A stretch of DNA of 64,000 bases from Litsea cubeba (lineage: Eukaryota; Streptophyta; Magnoliopsida; Laurales; Lauraceae). Where the stretch lies: positions 195,774 to 259,773 of the forward strand of contig WHSA01000046.1 of the NCBI GenBank assembly GCA_012931725.1, given 5' to 3'. Every line of letters begins with the position of its first letter. The first letter of the stretch is position 1. Under the pieces are notes generated by a model. The model saw only the letters and a program-made list of their open reading frames with translations. It ran no database searches and had not been told where the DNA came from. This document shows, one piece after another, positions 34,511 to 46,547 of this stretch. Made by a program: the position numbers and the translations under genes.

Positions 34511-37059
34511 TGTTGACACCAAAAATGTCACTTTGCCTCTTCAAGATCCAAAGAGCTACATGAAGTCGCAACCTGCCATAAATAGGCAATGCTACTTTCA
34601 AAAAATCAAATCTTGTCAGAATCAAACAAAAACTGCAAGATTCTTCAAGACAGCTAAAAGAGGAGTACACAAGAAGTTTCGGGCCATTTCAAAATCATTT
34701 GGCCTAACTTCGCTTCTCCGACAGCCGAAAAGGAGCTCTCGGCGGCAAAAGCATCGAAGACACCAAATCTTCGATCAGAGCCGATGGATGGTCTCAAAAT
34801 ACTTCCAAAAGGCTCCACGTCAAGTTCCGAGTCAAACCGACAACGTTTGACCCTACATCAACCCTCGAACAGCTAAATCAAGCCTCTCGGCGGCGAGAAC
34901 CACCGAGGCCATTACTCATTAGATAGAGCACATGGACGGCTTCAAAATGCTTATAAAGGGCTACACGTCAAATTTCAGGTCATTTCAACAACATTTGACC
35001 ATAGTTTGACGCTCGGAAGCCAAATCAGGCCTCTTGACGGCAAAGCTCTCCAGGACCATGGTTTCCAAGACAGAGCCTATGGATCATCTTAAAATGACTC
35101 CAATAGGTTCCCTGTCAAATTTCAAGTCAATCGGACATCGGTTGACCGCACATCAAACCGCGACATCTTCATCGCGACAAAAGCAAGTCTACTGGTGATA
35201 GGACCCCAAACGGCTTCAAAACTCAAACAAAAGCCTATGTTGGTCTTATTTATTGCTCAGGAGGCTTCACACCAAATTTCAGGTCATTCCGACATCGTTT
35301 GACCCAGTTTCAGCTTCTGACGGAAAATCGGCAGCTCTGCGCTACAAAGTCTTCGGCTTTCTCAGGAAATTGGAAACTTTGCAAAATAAAATGCAAGGAT
35401 TCTCATCAGGTTTCCTACAAAGAAATCAGGCCAATAAATGGTCAAAATGTCAAGGAAAAATACAGAAGAAAAAAGAATCGAAAAACAGCAAAAACGGACA
35501 CAAAACGGGACAAAAAGGGGGAAAAACCCCCCCAGGGTCGCAGGCCCCGGCGACCTTGGAGCCCGGGGTCGCCGGGAAGGCCCCGGAAACCCCGATTTTC
35601 GCCGTTTTTTCGCGATTTGAAGCGCCCAGCCTCTGGTACTTTCCAAAATTCATGCTTTTGAGACACCAAGTCCTCTGACATCCGTCCAAAACACGGGTTA
35701 ATCATCAAGAGTATCGATAACAATATTGATCGCCACCCGGTCAACCAAAAAAAGTGTGCTTTCTACCCGACCGATCGAGAAATCGACAGGACAGATGGCA
35801 CCGACCCGCTGTTGGCAACAAACACCTGAAATTACATGGTCATCTGATGTCGATCTACATAAAGATTCATCGATGATCATCGCCAGAAGAATCCCAAAAG
35901 ACACGGCACGGCCCGCGACTCTTCAACTGCTCGGCGACCACTTAATGCGATTAATTGACTAGCTTTATTACAGTCATTAATCCATTTCTTTGGACGGACC
36001 AATCAGAAGCAAGCATCCGGGAGTTACAAGTCAAGAGATTCATGGCATTTAACCCATGAAACTCCTCCCATCATGGCAATTAAAGGCGATTAAATGCCCC
36101 CAATCTCCTCCGGCCAATCAGAAGCCAAGAAAAAGGAGTTACAAAATAAAGAATTCAATTCTGTAACTCCTCCCTTTATGTAGCTTTATGACAATCAAAA
36201 CTCATAAACCCTCCTAAATGGCTACCTAAAAGCCTATAAATAGGAGAGCTCTCCAAGAAGAAAGGATCATCAGAAAAAAGCACAAACACACAGACAGACA
36301 AAGCACAGAGATCCAGAGAAAGAAAAAAAGAGAGAAAACTCTGCGGAAGTTCTACACCGACCACCGCAACAAGGTGACAAAAGTCCCTTGGGGGGTACCC
36401 CCCCAAGGTCCTTGCCTTCTCCTCCTGCCTCCAATGGCTTAGATGTGGCTTTTCAGCCCGTCTACTCGGCTTTTTATTGGACATAGGACCTCCTTTTGGT
36501 CTTTGTCCTCTAAAAACCTGAGGTTATAGCCAAGCCAAGCGAATCAATAGCATCCTCTGTTCTCATCTGCATGGATGATGGCGAAGCCCACATATGGCTT
36601 GCGACCGTCAATCTAAACGAGTCCCCCACAATCTCCTGAGAAGTTAGATCCTCCTTTTCTTACTTTTCATTGTAGTTTGTATTTTTTCAAAAGAGACAAA
36701 AATCATAACTCTTGTCTTTCATTATTGATAAGGATTGTAAATCGGCTATAAACACCAAAATCGGCTATAAATGCCAAAAAAATCGCCTTTCACGGCAAAC
36801 CAAGAAAAATGTCTCTTTTCTTAAATATATGTGCAATGGAAAACTTGAAAGAAGTTGATTTCCTTTTTACTTGCGAAGGTTGATCTCCGGATCACCACTT
36901 GCAATTCCAAGTAAAATAGAAAAATCTGGCACACCCACACAAAAAAAAAAAAAAAATGTTGATGCACGCCCCTGCCCCCCGGTTACGAAAGGGTCGGAAC
37001 CAAACGGACTCCCACGTCCGCCGACCTCGGTAGGAACCGAGCAGGAGCGCGGTCCATCA
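34511..37059 (+). mobile_element. Tat LTR, copy 1 (full length)
   Basis: Begins TGTTGACACC and ends GCGGTCCATCA. It matches the 3' LTR (53570-56131) base for base over long stretches. The differences are mostly small indels in homopolymers and in a GC-rich block (35515-35600). A TATAAATA box at 36235 should start transcription near 36265. Short CGGCTATAAANGCC repeats lie near the end (36735-36785). It is followed by the target duplication, not by a primer site, so by position it behaves as a solo LTR next to the main element. Confidence 0.9.
36235..36242 (+). promoter_or_regulatory. LTR TATA box
   Basis: TATAAATA with GC-containing flanks, about 1.7 kb into the LTR. The same box is at 55288-55295 in the 3' LTR. 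In the 5' copy it belongs to the separated full-length LTR. The truncated LTR next to the coding region has no such box. Confidence 0.7.
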
Positions 37060-38053
37060 TAGCATGCCTCATTTTATTCTTGTCATCATCTAAAATTGTC
37101 TTCCATTTGGAAAATCAGAGCGGATTCATCTGCATGACAATAATGCCCAACTAAGTGATTAATGCATGAGCATTGTTGCCTACAGCTCAGTTTGGTGGAA
37201 TGTCTATTGCTAGCTTTTCCCCCTTGCGCCTCCTCTTTGCGAGTGTAATGCCCCTTGCCTTTTGTCGTTCTTTCTTCCTAGACGTGTATGACCCTGTTCA
37301 CTCATAATACAATTAAATTTATTAGTTCGGCCAACACAAATTTATATATATATGATGCATAAATCATAAAAAAGTACATGCATGATTTAAAATAGCAGTT
37401 AACACATTGGTGTTGCTGACGATAACCTCATATCAAGAAAATGCATCAACCTGTCTGGGGTCTGAGGATCCTGTCTCTATTTGTAGGCTGCCCTATTTGT
37501 GATGGTTAGTCTACTCGAGCTCCTCCTCATCTACCTCCACCTCGGCCTTTACTGGTCATGTCTATGGTCTATCCTGCAACGCTTTGCATTAAATTGATTA
37601 TTCTTAAATATATGTATACACATCAAGCACACGTATTACATCAAAGAAGGATTAATGTTTGAGCAATAAATATAGGCTTTCCTTATTGTATTAATTCGTC
37701 AAAAATGACAAGGAACATATCATACAAATCACATCAAGCTATTGGTCATCATCATCAGTGTTCATTTCATGTTCCTCGGTATCATCATCAATGGAGGCAC
37801 CATCTTCCTCTCTTTCATCATTGATGAAAGTGTCAACAACCTCATCTTCCCCTTCCTCGGCATTACAAGTTTGACTCATTTTATTGGTATAGCTCATCAT
37901 CACCAATTGACTCTTTATTTTCATCTTCCGGTACATCATACAAGTCTCGAGCTTGTGATTTCACAACGACCTGGCAATTATTGCCTAATTTGGAGTCTTT
38001 GACATAAGAAATTTTTTCCGCTTGAGATACTAGCACAAATGGCTCATTGGTTT
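37060..38053 (-). repeat. duplicated CACTA flank between two LTR pieces
   Basis: Matches 56132-57078 (the true 3' flank), starting at the target duplication TAGCA and ending at GGCTCATTGGT. It has an extra segment of about 48 bp at 37128 that the other copy lacks. Its minus strand carries CACTA remains: an E-P-F-V-L-V-S-Q-A-E-K-I segment (about 38040-37890), the acidic tail to 37739, and a M-T-S-K-G-R-G-G-G-R start at about 37560. A copied host flank trapped between LTR pieces means the 5' side was rebuilt after insertion. Confidence 0.9.
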
Positions 38054-38500
38054 TCCTCCTTTTCTTGCTTTTCATTGTACTTTGTATTTTTTCAAAAGAG
38101 ACAAAAATCACAACTCTTGTCTTTCATTATTGATAAGGATTGTAAATCAGCTATAAACGCCAAAATCGGCTATATACGCCAAAAATCGGCTATAAACGCC
38201 AAAATCGGCTATAAATGCCAAAAAAATCGCCTTTCACGGCAAACCAAGAAAAATGTCTCTTTTCTTAAATATATGTGCAATGGAAAACTTGAAAGAAGTT
38301 GATTTCCTTTTTACTTGCGAAGGTTGATCTCCGGATCACCACTTGCAATTCCAAGTAAAATAGAAAAATCTGGCACACCCACACAAAAAAAAAGAAATGT
38401 TGATGCACGCCCCTGCCCCCCGGTTACGAAAGGGTCGGAACCAAACGGACTCCCACGTCCGCCGACCTAGGTAGGAACCGAGCAGGAGCGCGGTCCATCA
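38054..38500 (+). mobile_element. Tat LTR, truncated copy joined to the internal region
   Basis: Matches the last 0.4 kb of the LTR (compare 36650-37059), ending GCGGTCCATCA at 38500. It contains one more CGGCTATANACGCCAAAA unit than the other copies. The joint with the flank copy at about 38053 shows only a few shared bases. It lacks the LTR promoter, so the coding region now depends on transcription from the upstream LTR about 2 kb away, or is silent. Confidence 0.88.
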
Positions 38501-38502
38501 AG

Positions 38503-38522
38503 CTGGCACCCCCGGTGGGACT
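38503..38522 (+). other. primer binding site candidate
   Basis: TGGCACCCCCGGTGGGACTC begins two to three bases after the LTR end, where a tRNA 3' end should pair. The TGG start is the complement of the universal CCA. The tRNA was not identified. Confidence 0.65.
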
Positions 38523-40140
38523 CGTTTATTTGAGAACACGATGCTAGAAATGAAATATTTGCATATCATATATTTTGCTCTATGCTTATATTTCTTTCCT
38601 CGATTCCTTGGCTACTTTATAATTGGTTACCTATGTTGGATTCCGCATCTAAAAAAAAATGAGATGAGATTTTTGTTTGGAAATTTCTAATTTTTTGAAT
38701 TTATTTCCACTCTTTCTCTTTTCAAAAAAAAAAAAAAACAAAAAAAAATCAAATTTTTCAGTTTGGATTCAAAATTGAGAAACTTTGATCCTCTCCCTTC
38801 TGGGCACTGGCGCTCATGGAAATCGCTGAGACCGTGTTCGGATCGGGGATTGGGCCATTGTTTCTCTTCGATGAGTTCATTAAAGATCTAAAAAAAAATT
38901 TAAATAAAAAAATTTTAGATTTCTCATTTTGGATTCAAAATTGAGAAACCTTGATCCGTTCCTATCGTTCATCGCGCTTGCAGAAATGTTGAGCCTGTTC
39001 GACTAAGGTTTTGGGCCATCGTTTCTCTTCGATGAGTTCATTAAAAAAAATATAATAAAATAAAAATAATTTAAAAAAAAAGACATAGACCACTGAGGTT
39101 ACACCAACTGTGTTCTTTGATCATGGTTGATTCAAAGAAAAGCCTTGTCCAGAGTGTGGAGACAGCTTGACTGTTCTAGGCAAGGGTCCTCCAAACGGGT
39201 TCATTAAGTAATCCTACCCTTACCTGGGGGCAATTCTATCAATCAAGATTTCATAAGACCGGGTTAGGAGGCCTATGTGTACTCTCTCGTCTTTTAAACA
39301 AATTTTTTTAAAAAATAAAAATAAAATTTTTAAAAAATTAAAATTTTAAAATAAAAAATAAAAAATAAAAAAAAAAATTTCAAAAAAAATCTTTAAAAAA
39401 ATATATAAAAAATAAAAAAAATATTTTTTTTTTAAAAAAAATCTTCAAAATCTTCAAAAAAAAAAAAAAAACTTCCGTCATTTTGGGTTCAGATTGGAGA
39501 AGTCTTGGTCTTCTCCTTTCTGAGCACTGGCGCTCGCGGAAATCGCTGAGCCCGTGTTCAGATTGGAGTGCCTTTTGCTCTCTTTGATGAACCCGATATT
39601 GGCCTTTCAAAAAAAAAACTCGTCATTTTTAGATTCAGATTCGAGAAATTATGGTTCATTTCTTTCTGAGCACTGGCGCTCGCGGAAATCGCTGAGCCCG
39701 TGTTTAGATTGGAATACCATCTGCTCTCTTTGATGAATCCAGTTTTGACCTTTCAAAACAGAGAATCTCATCTCATAGATGCGGTCTCAAAACATTTGTG
39801 TCTAGCGGTACTAGTACGCCCTTTTAGGGTCTACTGTATTGCGACCGGCACATCTGTAACTCCAACTTTATATTCTACTTACCTCGAGCAAGCTCTGCTT
39901 TTCGATAAGTCGAATTTATGTTCACAATTGCTTCTAGCAGTCACTGGGACGCTCATTCTGGGCTTACCATACCTGCGATCAGAACAATTGTACCCTCTAT
40001 GGCGTTTTGCCTTCTTCATGTTGCTTGGGTCATCTTCCTCTAGCAATTTGAAAAGACGAAACCATAGAACTTCCCATTTATGATCATTATATTCTTGTGA
40101 TTACTAATGGATGTGGTCTTGTTTCAGAAATTTTTGAAAA
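38523..40140 (+). repeat. Tat leader with four degenerate ~130-bp repeats
   Basis: Units near 38757-38885, 38920-39040, 39474-39610 and 39626-39760. Each has a GATTCA(A/G)A(A/T)TTGAGAA-like start, a GCGCTCGCGGAAATCGCTGAG-like middle and a CTCTTTGATGA-like end. Between them lie A/T-rich simple sequences (39040-39090 and 39300-39470). No coding sequence. Their location in the presumed packaging and leader region may be meaningful. Confidence 0.75.
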
Positions 40141-40147
40141 ACTAACA

Positions 40148-40945
40148 ATGGCAGCTTCACTAACCATTACTTTCGATGAAAACAAGCACCAACTCATGCT
40201 TCAACAGAAGCAAACCTCGCGCACTTACAAGCGCCCCATCAGCTGCCGAAGCATCAACTCCCTCGGCAACTCTCTGAACTCCGGGTCGACCTCGACTCCC
40301 CGGACTATCGTCTTTGGGACGCTGGGACCATTCCCACTTCCTGAGGAACAAACTGCTCCCTCCAAGAAGCAGAAACTCGCCTCTCAACGTGTCACTACCG
40401 TGACACCAAAGGCGAGCACCAGAAGGCCTGAAGCCCGTGGCAGCCCAACGAAGCCTCGACCTGCAAACGATCAGATCTATCCCAAGACTTGGTCCCCAAG
40501 ACCTTCACCAAAACAAAGAAGGTCCCAAACATCTACCAAACCAGCATTCCTGGCCCCACTCAAGGAGAACCAGTTCTACCCTCTTGCTTACATGAAAGAA
40601 GAGAGACCCATCTCCAACCTGACTCTCAAGTCAACCCAGCACGAGCCGGCTTGTTCCTACAAGCCCAAAATCAGATCATGCATCACAAGGCCTCTACAAG
40701 CACCTGCTAAGGCCTACAAACCTGCAGTTCGACCCTTCATCTCTACAGGGGCCGAACTCCAAAAATTCAAAGCTTCGCTGCAACAGGCGAAGGACAGGGT
40801 TCGCATCCTGTCCTTGCCCAGCTGCAAAGAAGACAGGCTCGGCTGCTGCGCCCGAGGGAGCACATCCTTCATCGTCAAAGCCCAGCCAGAGCTGACTGAA
40901 GCTCAAATTGCTCGTCGTATACGCCGCCGCGCGTCGTATCGATAA
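40148..40945 (+). pseudogene. Tat gag N-terminal region
   Basis: An open frame of 265 codons from ATG 40148 (the frame is also open upstream to 40097). It is basic and rich in Pro, Ser, Thr and Lys (many K-P-R-P type patches) and ends R-R-I-R-R-R-A-S-Y-R. There is no strong domain. Its position before the gag core suggests either the N-terminal part of Gag or the separate ORF1 known from Ogre-type Tat elements. The following open stretch (41028-41450) is in another frame, so if it is one protein there is a frameshift near 40946-41030. Confidence 0.5.
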
Positions 40946-41027
40946 AAGAGACTAGAGAAGCAAAGGACCCAGCCTCCTACACTTCAAGTCTCTCCCAAAT
41001 GGGTCGAAAAAGAAAGACTCAACCAAG

Positions 41028-42267
41028 TTGCTGCCGTCCATATGGTTGGAAAAAACCAGAAGGCGCCAAAAATCAGCAACAAAAATCCATGTCCGACGTC
41101 CGATGACCCGCAGCGTCTCAAGGACAAGAAGACATTCAGAAGAATCCCCTGCTCCTTCAAGCAAAGGACAGCAGAGTGATCCTTCCTCAAGCTCCTCTTC
41201 AAAAAGAATGAGCCCCAGCTCAGTCACCAGGACAGTTTCTTTGTTCGAATCACGAAGGATGAATGTCTTGGCTACAAATTCTGAGCCACCACCCCGCAAT
41301 CCACCTCCAGAAGATGCGATCACCCGCATCCAGCAGTTGGAACAGGGCCAGCAGAGGATTAAAACTCTGATGGAAAACCTTCTCCTCGCCTTCCAAAATC
41401 AGGCGAACAATGAACCTCCTCCGAATCATCAAGACGACGAGGGTAAATAGAGAAGAAAATGAGTCACGCGCCCTTACCAAAAAGGACGTAAACAGTATCC
41501 TCGCCAAAGCAAAAGAAGAGGATATACTCAAGGAGCATGGGATCAAGCCACCATATCCCTTATGGATGGACTCGGTCCCGTTCCCCACCAAATTCAAGCA
41601 TCCTACTCTCAAAACATATACGGGGAAAGGATCAGCCAGACAGCACGTCATCCACTTCAAGATCCTGACGGGAGCTATCGTGGATCAAGATGCACTCAAG
41701 ATCCGCCTCTTTGCAAGTACCCTAAAAGGTACGGCCTTCGATTGGTACTCCACTCTGCCAGAGGACTCAATCCAAAACTGGGCCATGCTAGAGACACGCT
41801 TCCTGACTCACTTCAAAGGTGAAGATCATCCCGCTACTATGGCTCAGCTGTGCAGCCTAAAACAGGGGGAGAATGAATCAACATATGACTTCATTCACAA
41901 GTGGAAAGCAATGGCATACAAATGCTCTGATGTATTGCCACAAGCGTCGCTAGTCGACATTTGCCGAAATAACATGAGAGCCAGAATCCGCTCCATGATC
42001 ATCGGCAACAAATCAAAAAACCTGGGAGAACTCCTAGAAGCTTCCATGGAAGCTGAAACGGTGATTAAAGACCTCAACAGTAAAAAATCATCAAGAAAAG
42101 AGCCAACCGCCATTGCAACCTCTAAACCAAAGAAAAAAGAGGTCCTCAATGTGCAGACCAAGGCAAAGCTCCTCAACAATCACCAGAAGAAAACAAACCC
42201 TCCGGTAAATCTGAAGAGAGCATTCAAACTCCCTTCATCATCTCCCTCAAACCTTCAAAGCCTTTAG
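41028..42267 (+). pseudogene. Tat gag core (frameshifted)
   Basis: The first part (41028-41450) is Ser/Arg-rich and ends in a short coiled coil (I-T-R-I-Q-Q-L-E-Q-G-Q-Q-R-I-K). A frame change at about 41440 leads into the retrotransposon gag domain (about 41530-41990) with F-K-H-P-T-L-K-T-Y-T-G, L-K-G-T-A-F-D-W-Y-S-T-L-P and F-L-T-H-F-K motifs. That domain makes the capsid shell. A Lys-rich stretch follows, without a visible CCHC zinc knuckle, which is usual for this lineage. Another frame change is needed near 42180 to continue. Confidence 0.85.
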
Positions 42268-43112
42268 TCATCACAACTAAAGTAAAGAAGGCAAAGCAAA
42301 AGCCTGGGGGCAAATTTGTTGTCTCTTTCGTATCTATCATGCAAGACACAGACTCGGATTCAGAGCCGGAAGACGACACATCGTCAAGCCAAGCTGACAC
42401 TCAGCAAGTTCCGCCTGCTCTCACTCCAATGGAGATAACTTCTGACATAGAAGATCCTACGTCAGCTTCCTTCGTTGTTCCAGCAACTTCAGCAAAGGAA
42501 AAGCCGATCTTCTTCCATAGATCGGATGCTTCTTCATCAAACTCCATGCTTGAACCTTTCCAAAATGAAGGTATGCCTCAACTATCCTTATATAGTTCTG
42601 TGGCACAAGCTATTATGAAGAAAATGTGCTATGACGCTCAAAACCCAGTCGGTTTGGGAGAAGGACGCGGTATTCTCACTCCATTGGGGCCCGTCTTGAC
42701 CAAAAGCCAGCTGGAAGATTGGAGACTCTATGGCTATGTAGAAAAGTCTTCACACGGGTTAGGGTATGATCCTGACACTCCCTTGAGACAGTTGACACAA
42801 AGGCTTAAAAGTCAATATACTGACCAAGCCTCAACTTCTCAAGTCCATGAAGACATCGATCTCCCTGGATATCTCTTTGATGAGTCACCTGACAAAGATC
42901 CAGGAAGCTCATCCAATTGGCACGATTTCTCCGAAAATGAAGAGGAGTTGTCCGATGGCACAGACGTGTGGACTTCTGACCCAGAAGAACCCTCATCTCC
43001 AAAAGAAGTAGCCTACTTCGACCCGATTTCAACAGGCGATTGGGATCATCTCATAGCAAGCCTTGGGAAAATTACCGATCAAGAAGACCCGTGGAAAGGA
43101 ACAAAACCTTAG
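42180..43112 (+). pseudogene. Tat linker with G-patch-like segment
   Basis: Open frame to 43112. An acidic, Ser-rich part is followed by A-I-M-K-K-M and G-L-G-E-G-R-G-I (about 42600-42680), with a second H-G-L-G-Y motif near 42760. This is the G-patch-like pattern often found after the protease in Tat elements. The protease itself, with a D-[ST]-G loop, was not seen anywhere between gag and RT. The C-terminal part is acidic and unassigned. Confidence 0.6.
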
Positions 43113-43139
43113 TCTGGAAATGCCTTTGAAAACCCGGAA

Positions 43140-45101
43140 GGTTTCGTTGAGCTGGAAGCCTCCGAAAATATTGTGGAGGAACCACCTTCGAACCTTCCAA
43201 CAGAAGATCCTGTTCAAAAGATAGACTTGGGAACACCAGATAACCCACGTCCTGTATTCATAAGCAAGAATATAAAGGATGATGAGTTACCCGAGTATAT
43301 CGCCTTTCTTCGTGAGTTCGTTGATTGCTTTGCATGGTCTTACGCTGAAATGCCAGGCTTAGACCCCAAAATAGCAGTTCACAAACTCAATCTTCAAGAA
43401 GACATCAAGCCTGTCAAGCAAGGCCAAAGAAGATTCCGTCCAGATGTGATGGATAAAATTGAACAAGAAGTTCAAAAACTCAAAAGCGTCGGCTTCATTC
43501 GTGAGGAACAACATTCTGAATGGTTGGCCAACATTGTCCCCGTGACAAAGAAAAATGGGCAGATTAGGGTCTGTATTGACTATAGAGACCTGAATGGCGC
43601 ATGCCCTAAAGATGAATTTCCGCTCCCCATACCAGAGGTAATGATCGATAATACCTGTGGATTCGAGCGAATGACATTCATGGATGGTTTCTCTGGCTAC
43701 AATCAGATAAAGATGCATCCTGAAGATGAAAAACATACATCTTTTCGGACCCCATTTGGCGTGTATTGCTACACTGTCATGCCATTTGGTCTGAAAAATG
43801 CTGGTGCCACATATCAGAGGGCTATGATGAAAATATTCCAAGATATGCAGCACAAGACGGTTGAATGTTACGTTGATGACCTCGCCGTCAAAAGCAAAAG
43901 AAAAGAAGATCATCTCGAAAACCTTCGAGAAGTCTTCCTCCGGCTTTGCAAACACAAACTGCGAATGAATCCTTTGAAATGCTTCTTCGGCGTCTCGTCG
44001 GGTAAGTTCCTTGGATTCTTAGTTCGGAAAGCTGGAATAGAGCTTGACCCCATAAAAGTCAAAGCCATTCTAGAAATGCCCTCTCCAAGAACCTTGAGAG
44101 AACTCAAAGGGCTTCAAGGGAGATTAGCCTACATCAGACGGTTCATCTCCAATCTTTCGGGAAAATGCCGTCCATTCTCCCGATTGATGAAAAAAGGTGT
44201 AAACTTTGTCTGGGATGCTGACTGTGAAGCTGCTTTCCAAGACATCAAGTCATACCTGACAAAACCTCCAGTGTTAGCTGCTCCTACCACTGGAAAACCA
44301 TTCATCTTGTACACAAGAGCCCTTGATCCCTCTTTGGGAGCTCTGCTTGCGCAAGAAAATGATCAAAGAAAAGAAGCTGTTCTATATTACCTCAGCCGCA
44401 TGCTATTAGGTGCAGAGCATCGCTACTCTCCAGTCGAAAAAGAATGTCTTGCAGTGATGTTCGCCATACAAAAGCTGCGTCACTACTTGCTTTCCAACAC
44501 AGTATACCTGGTCTCGAGGGTCAACCTCTTGAAGGTCCTTGTCACAAAGGCAGGTTCTCTCAATGCTCGACTGGCAAAATGGTCCATCCTTCTGTCACAA
44601 TTTGATATTAGGTATGTACCACAAAAAACAATCAAAGGGCAAGCTCTAGCGGACTTCCTCGTAGAGCATCCATTGCCTAAAGATTCGCCGCTCAGAGATG
44701 ATCTCCCAGACGAACCAGTCTACAATGTGGAGACTTTCTCACAAAGTGCCTCCTGGGACATGTACTTTGACGGTGCAACCAGGACGACTGAAAAAAGACA
44801 GCTGATCTCGGGAGTTGGCATCCTCTTTGTTAGCCCCGACAAATACATGATTCCACACGCTTTCTCGCTACTGGAACCATGCACAAACAATGAAGCTGAA
44901 TATCAAGCTCTAATCTTAGGATTGGAACTCGCCATCGAATCCGGTATCACCATGCTGGAAGTCTTTGGAGACTCTCAACTGATCGTCAACCAGATGAATC
45001 AGAAATTTGAAGTCAGGAAGCCAGATTTGCTGCCTTACTACAACAAGGCACAATCACTTCTGCAAAAGTTTGACATCTGTCACATCACCCCACATTCGTA
45101 G
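43140..45101 (+). pseudogene. Tat pol: reverse transcriptase, RNase H and archaeal-like RNase H
   Basis: A 642-codon open frame (43173-45101) covers most of the replication enzyme. RT: R-V-C-I-D-Y-R-D-L-N (about 43570), M-P-F-G-L-K-N-A (about 43780) and the catalytic Y-V-D-D at 43869-43880, all intact. A connection region and first RNase H follow (about 44200-44680, ending with A-L-A-D-F-L). A second RNase H of archaeal type starts D-M-Y-F-D-G-A (about 44758), with N-N-E-A-E-Y and G-D-S-Q-L-I motifs. The frame is broken by a one-base shift near 45090 (P-H-S-stop), after which the text continues R-R-G-E-N-I-R-A-D-A-L-A-G-L in the next frame. Confidence 0.92.
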
Positions 45102-46547
45102 AGGTGAAAACATACGTGCAGATGCCCTAGCCGGACTTGCCGCATCCATGGCAATCCAGGAAGGGGAAAACATGCAAATCACAGTGTGCGAAAGAAGAAT
45201 CCTTCCTCCTCTTAACACACACCAAGCAGTTGCTGAATGCCACCAAGTGGTCGGAAGTCGGATTTCAATCCTTCAAACTTCAATCGGCGACTGGAGGGAT
45301 CCGTTCATTGATTACATTATGTTCGGAATCCTACCTGAAGATCCAAAAGAACGGGTAAGCATCCAAAGGCGAACCCCAAGCTTTCATTTGGATATTCCTT
45401 CAAAAATCCTTTACAGGAAATCCTTCAACGGAGTACTTCTACGCTGCTTGTCACAACAAGAGGCTGAAGAAACACTCAAAGAAGTTCATGCTGGTCTTTG
45501 CGGAGCTCATCAGGCTGGACCTAAGCTCTATGATCAGATAAAAAGGTTAGGATATTACTGGCCTACCATGGTAGCTGACGCAATGCAATTTGCTAAGCGC
45601 TGCCAACAATGCCAAGTTCATGGAGATTACATTCACATGCCTCCAGAATGGCTGCATCCTACAGCGATCTCATGGCCTTTCGAAGCCTGGGGTATGGACA
45701 TCATAGGCCCTATTTCTCCCCCTTCAAGCAAAGGTCATCGCTTCATCTTCGCCGCTACGGATTATTTCTCCAAGTGGTCAGAAGCATTTGCGTTTAACGA
45801 AATGAAGACCTCATCAGTCCTTCAGTTCCTGCGCACCAACATCATTTATCGTTTTGGCATACCCAAAAGATTCGTCCATGATAACGGACCACAGTTCCGG
45901 GATCATCGATTCTACAGGTTCTGCGACAAATACAAAATCCAAAGCTGTCCTTCGACTCCATACAATCCGGCAGCAAACGGGTTAGCAGAAGCTTTCAACA
46001 AGACACTCTGCAAAATCCTCAAAAAAATGGTCTCTAGTCACAAAAGAGACTGGAGCGATAAAATGTCTGAAGCTTTGTGGGCCTATCGAACCACCGTTCG
46101 AGGACCAACCCATAGCACACCATTCTCCTTGGTCTATGGATGCGAAGCTGTCGTACCCTTGGAAGTACAAATTCCTTCCTTGAGGGTATCCTTGCAAATG
46201 ACATGACTCAAGAAAGCAATGTCAAATTGCGACTCCATGAGCTGGACAATCTCGATGAGAGACGGCTCAAAGCTCAACAAAGCATTGAACTTTACCAAGC
46301 ACGCATGGCAGGATCTTTCGATAAAAAGGTCAGGCAACGCGCCTAGAAAAAGAGTGACTTGGTTCTTGCGGTAAAAAGACCAATGGTCTTCGCTCACAAG
46401 TCCAAAGGCAAATTTGAGCCAAAATGGGAGGGACCCTACGTCATCGACAAGGTTTTCTCCAACGGCGCATACGCACTCCTAAACATGGAAGGTGACAGAT
46501 GTATGCTGCCCATCAACGGCAAGTTCTTAAAGCGGTACTACCCTTGA
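45090..46547 (+). pseudogene. Tat integrase
   Basis: HHCC zinc-binding segment at about 45487-45620 (H-A-G-L-C-G-A-H-Q ... C-Q-Q-C-Q). Catalytic Asp codons at 45697 (G-M-D-I-I-G) and 45880 (H-D-N-G-P-Q-F), and the catalytic Glu codon at 45988 (A-E-A-F-N). The spacing between the second Asp and Glu is 35 residues, as expected, so all three residues are present. A frame change near 46190 and a TAG at 46344 interrupt the C-terminal part, which ends K-F-L-K-R-Y-Y-P at 46547. There is no chromodomain, as expected for Tat. Confidence 0.9.

Noticed and set aside
34533..34850. 105-codon open frame present identically at 34533-34850 and 53592-53909
   Set aside because: It is conserved between the two places only because both are copies of the same LTR. 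It lies before the LTR TATA box and has no family signature.
35253..35744. Overlapping open frames on both strands in the LTR
   Set aside because: They come from GC-rich and purine-rich LTR sequence without stops, with low-complexity Lys/Gly/Pro products.
43359..43955. 198-codon minus-strand frame opposite the RT
   Set aside because: Shadow of the well-supported RT on the plus strand. No motif of its own.
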